This document shows, in pieces, positions 42,389 to 50,642 of a DNA stretch of 64,000 bases; position 1 is the stretch's first letter; the number at the start of each line of letters is the position of its first letter. The notes beneath the pieces are model-generated. The model did not search any database, was not told the DNA's origin, and saw only the letters and a program-made list of their open reading frames with translations. A program made the position numbers and the translations under genes. Origin of the DNA: UTCHB3 sp002050155 (GTDB taxonomy: Bacteria; Bacteroidota; Ignavibacteria; Ignavibacteriales; Ignavibacteriaceae); contig CP129491.1 in assembly GCA_030584105.1 (NCBI GenBank), positions 496,001 to 560,000 on the forward strand, in the 5' to 3' direction.

Positions 42389-45181
42389 AAGATTTGAATT
42401 TTTATTCAGTGTATCCCTGAAAAGATATTTCATCAACTCGCCAAAAATCAATAACGAGAACGACGCCGCTGCAATCACTATTATTTCACCAATATCGGTA
42501 ATTTTAACCAATCCAAATGCCTTCCTTAATGGTTCAACAAAGAAAAGGAACCAGGTTAAAACAACCGAAACAACTATATTTACTAACAAAGATTTGTTAC
42601 TGAAAACCGGCACTGTAAAGATAGAGCGCGTAAGTGAGCGGCAGTTAAATCCGTTGAAGAACCTCGCAATCAACAGAGTAAGAAAGAACATGGTAGAGGC
42701 TTCAGCGTCAATTTGCTCAGGTGAAAGCCCTGCCGGATGCTCCGCAAACAAATGTGTGTAAGCGTATGCAAAAGTGGTTACAATTGCAATCCATACGCTT
42801 AAAACGGTGATTGCCTTAATTGTTATTCCGTTTAGAATGCCCTCCTTGGTATCCCGCGGTTTTCGGTTCATTATACCCGGTTCGGGGGGTTCAACCCCAA
42901 GCGCAATTGCGACCAATCCATCCATTATAAAATTGATAAACAATATTTGAACGGCGTTAATCGGCAGAGAATAACCGAGAAAGAAAGTAATTAAAATGCC
43001 GAAAACGGTGCCCATGTTGCCGCTTAGCAGATAAACCAAATATTTACGGATATTCTCAAAAATCGAGCGCCCCTCTTCAATAGCCGCAACAATAGAAGAA
43101 AAATTGTCATCCGTAAGAATCATTTTTGCGGCTTCTTTGCTCACATCAGTTCCTGTAATACCCATGGCAACGCCGATGTTGGCTTTTTTGAGTGAGGGTG
43201 CATCGTTCACACCGTCGCCGGTCATGGCAACAACATTTCCCTTTTTCATCAGTGCGTCAACAATTTTCAGCTTATGTGCGGGTGAGATTCTGGCGTAAAC
43301 ATCGGTATTATCCACGCTGTTTATAAATTCTTCGTCGGTTAGCTGGTCAAGTTCCTGACCCGAAAGCGCACCTCCATGTTTCAGAATCCCAAGTTCCCTC
43401 GCCACAGCAACGGCTGTATCTTTGTGGTCGCCCGTTATCATAATCGGGCGGATGCCCGCTTTTTCGCAGGTAATGATGGCAGCTTTCACCTCTTCACGCG
43501 GAGGATCGAACATACCGACTAAACCGTAGAAAACCAGATCGGATTCTATCAACCGGTCCAAATCGTTTCGAACAGCTTCAGATTCGTTGGCTTCTAACGC
43601 AATAGTTTTGAAAGATGTAAGCTCCATCTGAATTTTTTTGCCGCAAATGGTTAGCACCCTTAACGCTGTATTTGCAAAAGAGGCGTAAACACGGTAAATT
43701 TCGTCAATATCGTTTTGGTTAATCTCTCTGATACCCTCGGCAGAATGGATGTATTTACACTCAGAAAGCAACATTTCAAGCGCACCTTTTGCGGAAACGA
43801 TAAGTTCTTTGCCTTGTTTGTTTACCGTGGTCATTTTCTTAGATTCGGAAGAAAAAGGTATTTCATAAAGGCGCGGTGATTCCTCTCTCTTCTTTATTAT
43901 ATCCATCCCGCCTTTAACCGCAGCAACAACAATTGCTCCTTCTGTTGGGTCGCCGATTATTTTCCACTCATTATCTTCCTGAATCAATTTAGTATCGTTG
44001 CAGAGTGTTCCGCTGTTCAGCAGTTCATAAAGGGGTTCCGGCAGTTTTTGTACTGAAGTGTCGCCGGCTTTAATTTCGCCTTTGGGCTCGTATCCATTTC
44101 CCGTTACAGCATACTCAGTTCCGCCGGTATAAATTTTCCTTATGGTCATTGCATCCTGCGTTAGCGTACCCGTTTTATCCGAACAGATAATGTTGGTGGC
44201 ACCGAGAGTTTCAACTGCGGGCAGTTTTCTTATCAGCGCTTTTCGTTTTACCATCCGCCTTACGCCAAGTGCAAGTGAGATAGTAACTACAGCAGGCAAC
44301 GCCTCGGGAATAACCGCAACGGCAAGCGCAACGCCCCAGATGAAAACTTCCATCATCTTATCTGCGGTTATGCTGCCGGAGGCAACGATCTGAACGATCT
44401 GAAAAACTGACATAATTGCCGCAAGTGCAATAGCGAAAATTCCGAGTTTTTTGCCTAATTGGTCAAGATTAATCTGCAGTGGGGTGCGTTCTTCTTCCGT
44501 GCTTTGCAACATCCCGGCAATTTTACCAAATTCGGTCTCCATACCCGTTTCCACAACAACGGCGGTGCCGCGCCCGAAAGAAATTGAAGTGCCGGCAAAA
44601 AGAATGTTGTTTCTGTCGCCGAGTGGAATATTCTCGCCGGCAATTGCCGAGGTGTGTTTTTCCACAGAGAGAGATTCTCCGGTAAGTGCCGATTCTTCAA
44701 CCTTAAGGTTAGCGCATTTGATAATTCTGGCGTCGGCGGGTACTTTATCGCCCATTGCAATTTTAATAACATCTCCGGGCACCAATTCCCTTGAGGGTAT
44801 CTCCTGTTCTTTACCGTTTCTGATCACAATGGCAGTTGGCGCCGCCATTTTTTTAAGAGCCTGAAGAGCCTTTCCGGCGCGGAACTCCTGAATAAACCCG
44901 AGTACGCCGGCAAAAATAACAATAGTGATGATGGAAATAGCCTCGGGCAATTTTCCAAAAATCAGTGAAATCAGCGCTGCAGTGAAAAGAATAATTATCA
45001 GAAGGCTGTTAAACTGGGCGATTAATAACATCAGGGGAGAAACTGCTGCTTTTTCCTGCAGCTCGTTGTACCCAAATTTTTGAACCCGCCCAACAACATC
45101 TTCCGTGCTCAGTCCGTCTTCGCAGGTGCTCAATCTTTTTAAGGTTTCGTCAGAACTTAGGGAGTGCCATTGCGTATTCAT
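42386..45181 (-). CDS. P-type cation ATPase, calcium-type (P2A)
   Basis: The 931-residue pump has the actuator TGES loop, phosphorylation site DKTGTLTQ with Asp335, and GDGVNDAPSLKKANIG in the P domain. The M4 motif reads PEALP and M6 carries NFIMDGLVAIALG; together these fit the Ca2+/Mn2+ branch of P2 ATPases rather than copper (no CPC). It exports cation from the cytoplasm. Its N-terminus WHSLSSDETLKRL is typical. A palindrome lies 30 bases upstream. Ion specificity is inferred. Confidence 0.9.
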   Translation of the reverse strand: MNTQWHSLSSDETLKRLSTCEDGLSTEDVVGRVQKFGYNELQEKAAVSPLMLLIAQFNSLLIIILFTAALISLIFGKLPEAISIITIVIFAGVLGFIQEFRAGKALQALKKMAAPTAIVIRNGKEQEIPSRELVPGDVIKIAMGDKVPADARIIKCANLKVEESALTGESLSVEKHTSAIAGENIPLGDRNNILFAGTSISFGRGTAVVVETGMETEFGKIAGMLQSTEEERTPLQINLDQLGKKLGIFAIALAAIMSVFQIVQIVASGSITADKMMEVFIWGVALAVAVIPEALPAVVTISLALGVRRMVKRKALIRKLPAVETLGATNIICSDKTGTLTQDAMTIRKIYTGGTEYAVTGNGYEPKGEIKAGDTSVQKLPEPLYELLNSGTLCNDTKLIQEDNEWKIIGDPTEGAIVVAAVKGGMDIIKKREESPRLYEIPFSSESKKMTTVNKQGKELIVSAKGALEMLLSECKYIHSAEGIREINQNDIDEIYRVYASFANTALRVLTICGKKIQMELTSFKTIALEANESEAVRNDLDRLIESDLVFYGLVGMFDPPREEVKAAIITCEKAGIRPIMITGDHKDTAVAVARELGILKHGGALSGQELDQLTDEEFINSVDNTDVYARISPAHKLKIVDALMKKGNVVAMTGDGVNDAPSLKKANIGVAMGITGTDVSKEAAKMILTDDNFSSIVAAIEEGRSIFENIRKYLVYLLSGNMGTVFGILITFFLGYSLPINAVQILFINFIMDGLVAIALGVEPPEPGIMNRKPRDTKEGILNGITIKAITVLSVWIAIVTTFAYAYTHLFAEHPAGLSPEQIDAEASTMFFLTLLIARFFNGFNCRSLTRSIFTVPVFSNKSLLVNIVVSVVLTWFLFFVEPLRKAFGLVKITDIGEIIVIAAASFSLLIFGELMKYLFRDTLNKNSNL

Positions 45182-45210
45182 TAATTCTCTGGAATAGATG
45201 ATAATAATTG

Positions 45211-45226
45211 AATGATCGGTATCATT
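45211..45226. promoter_or_regulatory. Perfect 6-4-6 palindrome between ATPase and SCO1 genes
   Basis: AATGATCGGTATCATT has perfectly complementary halves AATGAT/ATCATT. It lies 30 bases upstream of the ATPase start and about 90 upstream of the SCO1 gene. A TATAAT at 45292-45297 could be the -10 for the SCO1 pair. The context suggests a metal-responsive operator. Confidence 0.5.
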
Positions 45227-45314
45227 TATAAGATTAAAAAAAGTTCAAGTGTAAAAATAAGGAATATTAAAATTACAGACCTATAATATATCCGCATTTT
45301 TTGGATATTTGGTA

Positions 45315-45923
45315 ATGCGAATCACGAAAATTTTTAAAATAGTTTTGTTTCCCTCATTTTTCACACTTTTTTTATTGGTTGCAGGATGTGGCGAAAAGTT
45401 TGAACTGAACGAGAACTTGCAGAATTACTCTTTTAGTTTGGTTGATCAGGATGGCAAACCGGTTAACTTTCCGGCACAGTATAAAGGGAAAATATTGGTG
45501 GTGGGTTTTATTTTCACTAACTGCCCTGATATTTGCCCTCTTACAGTGAACAATATGCAGAAAATTCAGGAGGAAGTGGGGCGAATTGGTGCAGGGGAGG
45601 AAGTGGAGTTTCTTGCCGTTTCTTTTGATCCTGAACGGGATTCGGTTGCAATTCTCAAAAAATTTGCTGAAATCAGAGAAGTCAATGAAACTAATTTCCG
45701 TTTTCTGACAGGGAATAAAGAGGCAATTGATTCGCTAATTAAAGTGATGGGTATTGTCGCCATTCCGGAGGATTCTACGGTGGTGGATAACACCATTTCA
45801 TATTATTTTACACACACAGACCGGATTTCTTTGATCGATCAGGATGGTTCATTGCGGAAAGAATATTCCGGCAGTAAGATCGATACAAAAGAGATTATTG
45901 AAGATATAGGAAAATTAAGATGA
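45315..45923 (+). CDS. SCO1/SenC/PrrC copper protein, lipoprotein
   Basis: From the ATG at 45315 the product has a lipoprotein signal with lipobox VAGC (Cys25), then a thioredoxin-like domain with the copper motif CPDIC (Cys70, Cys74) and the His ligand in YYFTHTDRISLID. SCO1 delivers copper to the CuA site of cytochrome oxidase or acts as a thiol-disulfide protein. The frame runs back to a TTG at 45309. It overlaps the PCuAC gene by 4 bases. Confidence 0.92.
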   Translation: MRITKIFKIVLFPSFFTLFLLVAGCGEKFELNENLQNYSFSLVDQDGKPVNFPAQYKGKILVVGFIFTNCPDICPLTVNNMQKIQEEVGRIGAGEEVEFLAVSFDPERDSVAILKKFAEIREVNETNFRFLTGNKEAIDSLIKVMGIVAIPEDSTVVDNTISYYFTHTDRISLIDQDGSLRKEYSGSKIDTKEIIEDIGKLR

Positions 45924-46363
45924 CTTTAACTAAATTATTTAGCGCCTTGCTACTTACGGTTACGATTGTGGCTGCGGTTGCACTTGCACCAAAACCTGAA
46001 ATCTCCAACGCCTGGATGAGACCCAACGGCGAGGGGATGACAACGGCAGCCTATGTTACTATCACCAACAAGGACACCAAAGCCGATACCCTTTACGCCA
46101 TTGAAACAAATTTAGCAACCCGAACCGAGCTTCACGAATCATATCAAAAAGACGGCAAAACCAAAATGCGGAAAGTTGATTTTGTTGTTATTCCCGCAAA
46201 GAAAACCGTTGAAATGAAGCCCGGTGGTTTGCACATTATGCTTATAAAACTGAAACAGGATATAATTAAGAAAGAAAAACACGATTTAGTCTTTAAGTTC
46301 CGAAGAGCCGGAAGCATTAAAGTTACCGTTGTTGCTACGGATAAGGCGCCCGGTAAGAAATGA
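45920..46363 (+). CDS. Periplasmic copper chaperone PCuAC
   Basis: The 147-residue protein has a signal peptide and the exact PCuAC copper motif H-x10-M-x21-H-x-M: His72, Met83, His105, Met107. It delivers Cu(I) to cytochrome oxidase together with SCO1, whose gene it overlaps by four bases (ATGA). Its 3' end, GGTAAGAAATGA, starts a chain of downstream repeats. Confidence 0.93.
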   Translation: MTLTKLFSALLLTVTIVAAVALAPKPEISNAWMRPNGEGMTTAAYVTITNKDTKADTLYAIETNLATRTELHESYQKDGKTKMRKVDFVVIPAKKTVEMKPGGLHIMLIKLKQDIIKKEKHDLVFKFRRAGSIKVTVVATDKAPGKK

Positions 46364-46797
46364 TCTGTTTAGTTTTGTATTAAGCGTTTGGGTGATTTTT
46401 TTGTTTGGTGGATTTTATTTAACGGATTTTTATGTTTAATTGATTAAACACCGGTTAAGAAATGATCTGTTTAGTTTTGTGTTAAGCGTTTATTTGGATT
46501 TTTTTGTTTCAAGGGTTTTCTCATTTAATGGGGTAAGCGTAAGGTAAGAAACCATCAGATTAGTTTTGTGTAATCATTTGTTTTTTTGGTTTAGTGGTCT
46601 AAGTGTAGGGTAAGAAGCAAATAGTAAACCTTCAGCCATGTTTTCGGCTTGTAACGATGAAAGCAGCAGGTAAGAAACAAATAGTAAAACTTTAACCAAG
46701 TTTCCGGCTTGTAACGATGAAAGCAGCAGGTAAGAAACAAATAGTAAAACTTTAACCAAGTTTCCGGCTTGCATTGAAAGAAACTGAAGGTAAGAAG
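46350..46797 (+). repeat. Seven-copy repeat chain downstream of the PCuAC stop
   Basis: GGTAAGAA occurs at 46352 (last codons and stop of PCuAC), 46453 (with one extra T), 46543, 46609, 46669, 46729 and 46789. Spacings are 101, 90, 66, 60, 60 and 60. The first two copies match over about 40 bases. Copies at 46669 and 46729 are near identical. The chain fills most of the 525-base gap before the tRNA. Because 60 is a multiple of three it leaves an open frame on the minus strand that I do not count as a gene. Confidence 0.9.
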
Positions 46798-46888
46798 TTA
46801 TATTTTTTTATTTTTGTAGTGTTGTTTTTGGTAGTTTTATGGCGGTACTGAAGTTTTAGCGCCTCATTGAATTTGTAAACAACAACCC

Positions 46889-46961
46889 GGGGATATAGCT
46901 CAGTTGGTAGAGCGTTTCGTTCGCAATGAAAAGGCCCGGGGTTCGAATCCCCGTATCTCCA
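46889..46961 (+). tRNA. tRNA-Ala (anticodon CGC)
   Basis: A full cloverleaf of 73 bases: acceptor stem GGGGATA with TATCTCC, D arm GCTC...GAGC, anticodon stem TTTCG/TGAAA around loop TTCGCAA (anticodon 46922-46924), T arm CGGGG-TTCGAAT-CCCCG, discriminator A. The third pair is G3-U70, the alanine identity element. CCA is not encoded. Confidence 0.97.
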
Positions 46962-47078
46962 CTATATATGAAATACAAAGAAACATAAGTTATTATAAAT
47001 AAAGGGTTTACGGGAAAAATTTATCTCTTTTGTCTTCTGATATAATGTGATAAAATGCTATAAATTTAGCGATTTTTA

Positions 47079-47155
47079 TAACATATTTCTAACATGGTTC
47101 TGTCCTGTTTTTAACATACATCTAACCTATACCTAACACGGTGCCTACAAAATTT
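47079..47155 (+). repeat. 11-bp phased tandem array
   Basis: Seven units of exactly 11 bases: TAACATATTTC, TAACATGGTTC, TGTCCTGTTTT, TAACATACATC, TAACCTATACC, TAACACGGTGC, CTACAAAATTT. The start TAAC(A/C) recurs in five. Confidence 0.85.
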
Positions 47156-47261
47156 CAAAATTACTTTGAAATTCTACAATTCAGAAATCATCTGCCTCTA
47201 ATTCTAATTAATTAATCCTTGACAATAAAAGCAGAGTAATTGACGATTGTTACTATTGCTT

Positions 47262-47390
47262 AAGATTACCCAAGACTTCTAAGGAATAGTCATATAACTT
47301 AAGATTGCACAAGATTTCACAAGATAACTCAAGATTATCCCGGATTGCCTGGGATTCAGTAGGATTCCTTAAGATTACACTGGATTTTTC
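47262..47390 (+). repeat. 10-bp phased GATT tandem array
   Basis: From 47301 nine consecutive decamers share the form NNGATNNNNN: AAGATTGCAC, AAGATTTCAC, AAGATAACTC, AAGATTATCC, CGGATTGCCT, GGGATTCAGT, AGGATTCCTT, AAGATTACAC, TGGATTTTTC. Two or three more degenerate units at 47262-47290 are shifted by one base. Confidence 0.85.
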
Positions 47391-47488
47391 TTTGGATTTA
47401 CTGCCGCTTAACGGATTAATTTGGGGAAAATTTCATTAAGGCTAAGGAAAATTGTGTTACATTGAGGTTGTAAATATTTAAAAATATT

Positions 47489-47580
47489 ATTGGAAGAACC
47501 TTTTAAAAAGACCTTAAAAGAAGTCTTAAAAAAAATTTAAAAGAAGCCTTAAAAAAAAACTTAAAAATCTTAAAAGATCT
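47489..47580 (+). repeat. About 12-bp A-rich/CTT array upstream of FG-GAP gene
   Basis: Seven blocks of an A-rich run ending CTT or TTT occur at 9-13 base intervals (CTT-type ends at 47499, 47512, 47524, 47547, 47559, 47568), running to two bases before the ATG at 47583. No Shine-Dalgarno is visible, so the leader itself is made of the repeat. Confidence 0.6.
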
Positions 47581-47582
47581 AT

Positions 47583-49574
47583 ATGAAAAAAATACTGATA
47601 GCCCTGTTTATAGTTGTTTCAGTTAATGCCCAAAACTGGCAAGAAATCAGAACGATTTTTAACCCGACAGGTGTGGAGATGAAGAAGTTTACCGCACCGG
47701 TTTTTTATGATATTGATGATGACGGTATGCAGGATATGCTGCTTTGTTATCTTAGCAGTAATGCAAAACTTTACATCAACAAATCTGACAGCAGCGCGAT
47801 CCGGTTTATTGAAGATACTGTCTATCTTAAACAAATAAAACTGCTTGACCCCACAAATAACTACACTTATGCTGTTTGGGTTGACCTTAACGGCGACGGT
47901 ACACCTGACTTGGTTACCGGCGGGTTCAAAGGTTTTACTGCATTCTATAATTTGGGAACTTACGAGGCACCACAATGGGTGAAAAAAGATTCGGTTTTCC
48001 TGAATGTTAACCCTCTAATCGGGACAGACCCTAAACCTGAATTTGGCGATTTAGACGGCGACGGCGATTTTGACCTTCTGGCAGGAATTGGTGAATCGAT
48101 TCTCGGAGGTCCGGAACCGGGGATTACTCTCGGGTTCAGAAATGTCGGCTCGGCTACAAATCCTGTGTTTGAATCTTATCCCGCATTTGTGAACGGAATT
48201 GCAGATGCCGGCAGAAATTCATATCCTGCACTTGCAGATTTGGACGGTGACGGCGACCTCGATCTCTTACTTGGGAGAGACCTTTCTTCTTTTATGTACT
48301 ACAGAAACACCGGCACGGTTAATGCACCGGCTTGGACTTATGTTAACCAGTATATAGTTACTGAAACATCACACTATTGGAAAAACCCCGCTTTTGTGGA
48401 TTTTGACAATGACGGCGATCTTGATCTTATCTACGGCACTGATGAGGGGAATATTCTGTCGTACCAAAACAACGGAACTTCTTCGCAGCCGTTATATCAA
48501 TACAACGGAAGTTGGTTCAGGGTGATTAAAGTAAACGGGATGTCAACCATTTCACTGGCGGATTATGACCACGACGGCGACCTTGACCTTCTGACCGGCA
48601 CGGTTCTGGGCGGAGTAAGGCTCATCCGTAACGACGGCACGAGAACCGAACCAAATTTTGTGCTGACGCCCGGAAATTTCGGAAATATGTCGGTTGGTTC
48701 GGCGGCTTACCCAAGTTTTGTTGATTTCAACAACGACGGCGCTTATGATGTAGTTACCGGCGCAAGGGATGGAATGGTTTACCTTTATCTGAACACGAAC
48801 GGAAGCTACAGCACAGCAAACTGGTTTTACGGGATTGATGTCGGCTGGACGAGCACGCCCACTGCAGCTGACCTTGACGGAGACGGTGATATCGACCTGC
48901 TGATTGGCGCAGAAACCGCAGCGGATGTAACCTTCTTAGAAAATACCGGTAACAACAATTTTGTTAAAAATCAAAGTTTTATTACGGGCATAAATTTTGG
49001 TTCATACAACAGGCTCGCATTCGGAGATGTTGATAACGACGGAGACTATGACCTGCTTATCGGAAACCTTTTCGGCGATTTGAAATTCTACAGGAACATC
49101 GGCACGCCAACTCAGCCTGCATGGCAGGAAGAATCTTCTCTGCTTGCCGGAATTCCTAAGAGAGATCAAAACTCAAGCCCCGGAATTGGTGATATTGACG
49201 GCGACACTCGTCCCGATTTGTTGATTGGTGACGGCGATGGCAACTTTGTGGTGTATAAAAACCTTTTTGCGCCTGTTTCGGTTAAAGAGCCTGTTGAAGT
49301 GCCGGGAGATTTCACTGTTTCGGCGGCATATCCTAACCCCTTTAACGGTTCAACAAGGTTCGAGTACTTTACCGGAAAAGACGGAATTGTTACGGTAAAA
49401 CTGATGAACACGATTGGGCAGGTGCTTTTCGCCGAAAAGATAACAGGAAGCAATCCGGGCAGGAATTTTTACGATTTAGACCCGGGTAAGTTTGGATTAT
49501 CATCAGGTGTTTATTTCGTTTCTTTTGAAAGAGGCGGGAAATCGGATGTTAAGAAGATAATTTATCTTAAATAG
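47583..49574 (+). CDS. T9SS-exported FG-GAP/VCBS repeat protein
   Basis: The 663-residue protein has a short signal peptide (MKKILIALFIVVSVNA) and about ten calcium-binding FG-GAP loops, each DxDxDGxxDLLxG: DLNGDGTPDLVTG, DLDGDGDFDLLAG, DFDNDGDLDLIYG, DYDHDGDLDLLTG and others through residue about 550. This predicts a beta-propeller. The last 85 residues (AAYPNPFNGSTRFEY ... KKIIYLK) are a T9SS type A sorting domain. It may bind carbohydrate or protein ligands at the surface. It is preceded by 600 bases of repeat-rich DNA. Confidence 0.9.
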   Translation: MKKILIALFIVVSVNAQNWQEIRTIFNPTGVEMKKFTAPVFYDIDDDGMQDMLLCYLSSNAKLYINKSDSSAIRFIEDTVYLKQIKLLDPTNNYTYAVWVDLNGDGTPDLVTGGFKGFTAFYNLGTYEAPQWVKKDSVFLNVNPLIGTDPKPEFGDLDGDGDFDLLAGIGESILGGPEPGITLGFRNVGSATNPVFESYPAFVNGIADAGRNSYPALADLDGDGDLDLLLGRDLSSFMYYRNTGTVNAPAWTYVNQYIVTETSHYWKNPAFVDFDNDGDLDLIYGTDEGNILSYQNNGTSSQPLYQYNGSWFRVIKVNGMSTISLADYDHDGDLDLLTGTVLGGVRLIRNDGTRTEPNFVLTPGNFGNMSVGSAAYPSFVDFNNDGAYDVVTGARDGMVYLYLNTNGSYSTANWFYGIDVGWTSTPTAADLDGDGDIDLLIGAETAADVTFLENTGNNNFVKNQSFITGINFGSYNRLAFGDVDNDGDYDLLIGNLFGDLKFYRNIGTPTQPAWQEESSLLAGIPKRDQNSSPGIGDIDGDTRPDLLIGDGDGNFVVYKNLFAPVSVKEPVEVPGDFTVSAAYPNPFNGSTRFEYFTGKDGIVTVKLMNTIGQVLFAEKITGSNPGRNFYDLDPGKFGLSSGVYFVSFERGGKSDVKKIIYLK

Positions 49575-49604
49575 CAGCGCCGGTTAAATATAATTTTTCA
49601 ATTG

Positions 49605-49654
49605 AACGCAGGGGCGTTAACCCCATAGAAAAAAAAGGTTAGTGCCTCTGCGTT
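49605..49654. repeat. Long hairpin in a convergent gap
   Basis: An 18-bp stem, 49605-49622 with 49637-49654, has three G-U wobbles and a 14-base loop rich in A. It lies between the stops of the FG-GAP gene (49574) and the hydroxylase gene (49829). It could end transcription from both sides, though no T-run follows on the plus strand. Further right, degenerate GTGGAG-type elements (49670-49775) lie in the gap, including AACTCCACA at 49710 and 49767. Confidence 0.7.
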
Positions 49655-49828
49655 TAGTCTGTTGGATAAGCAATACCACAAGTGCTACCGCTCCCTACAA
49701 CATCGCGGTAACTCCACAATTAACACACTTATGGAGACACCCCGTAGCCTCCACCATTTTTGGAGCAACTCCACAGTCGCAACACTTTCGGTGAAACACC
49801 TTACCCTGAAACTGCAATATCTTTTAAC

Positions 49829-50641
49829 CTATTCCTCTTTGCCAAACTTTCTGAAGGCAAAAAAGAACTGTTTGATGTAGTTGGTTGGGAAATCGATACT
49901 CAGCCCGTACCACTTCGGTTTCTCTCTTCCGGGGAAATAAGCACTTCCGAACATATAATCCCAAAAGGCAAATTTAGTGGCGTAGTTTGTGTTATAGGCT
50001 TCTTCAAGTTTATCGGAGTGGTGCCAGCGGTGCATTTCGGGACCGTTAATGATATACTGCAGTTTTCCGGAGTGCACATCCACATTTGCGTGAATCCACA
50101 TCCCCCATACTGCGGAAATGGCGCCCTTGATCACCGCCGCCTCTGCCGGAGCACCGAGCAGCACGAAAGGGGCAAACTCGACAGTTTGGTTAATCAAAAT
50201 TTCAAAAGCATGCGAACGGGAGCCGGAAAGCCAATCAACCTCTTTTGTGGAATGGTGTGCTTCGTGCAGGCGCCAAAGAAATTTGTTATTGTGCATCCAC
50301 CTGTGGAACCAATAGATGTAGAAATCGTGAAAAATGAGTGAGCCCAGCACAATCGCCCAAACGGGTACATCGGCAAGCAGTTGAAAGCGCTGAATGCCCG
50401 TTTGCGAATCGATAAACTTAATCAGTTCACCTATTATTAAGCCCAGAACATAGCTTTGCACAATGGTGTAAAGTGCAAAATCGTTGAAAAACCCTTCACG
50501 AAAGAACTTTTGATTTTTTGTGTATGGGTATTTTCTTTCAAGCGCAACAATAATTGCAGCAGAAATGACGATAAATGCGGCAGTTGCAATAGTGGTGGTA
50601 TCTTTGAAAAACCCGGCGATATAATCCGGAATTGCTTCCAT
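49829..50641 (-). CDS. Fatty acid hydroxylase / sterol desaturase family protein
   Basis: A 270-residue membrane protein with the diiron histidine boxes HRWMH (113-117), HEAHH (126-130) and HRWHH (204-208) of the fatty acid hydroxylase superfamily. Four or more helices surround them. The family hydroxylates or desaturates lipids using O2. Its ATG is one base after the NeuB stop, so it is probably the last gene of the sugar operon. Its substrate is unknown. Confidence 0.88.
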   Translation of the reverse strand: MEAIPDYIAGFFKDTTTIATAAFIVISAAIIVALERKYPYTKNQKFFREGFFNDFALYTIVQSYVLGLIIGELIKFIDSQTGIQRFQLLADVPVWAIVLGSLIFHDFYIYWFHRWMHNNKFLWRLHEAHHSTKEVDWLSGSRSHAFEILINQTVEFAPFVLLGAPAEAAVIKGAISAVWGMWIHANVDVHSGKLQYIINGPEMHRWHHSDKLEEAYNTNYATKFAFWDYMFGSAYFPGREKPKWYGLSIDFPTNYIKQFFFAFRKFGKEE

Positions 50642-50642
50642 T

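Noticed and set aside
46574..46774. A 66-codon minus-strand frame with a 20-residue repeat (SLQAGNLVKVLLFVSYLLLS)
   Set aside because: It is produced by the 60-base tandem array, whose period keeps the frame open. There is no ribosome site or conserved protein.
46350..46797. Possible CRISPR array
   Set aside because: The repeats have no constant-repeat/variable-spacer structure, and no cas genes are in the window.
47262..47390. Origin iterons or a DnaA box cluster
   Set aside because: Decamers do not match DnaA boxes, and no dnaA, dnaN or plasmid replication gene lies nearby.
46889..47582. tRNA-linked integration site
   Set aside because: No integrase and no repeated tRNA 3' end downstream; the neighbourhood is repeat-rich but has no mobile gene.
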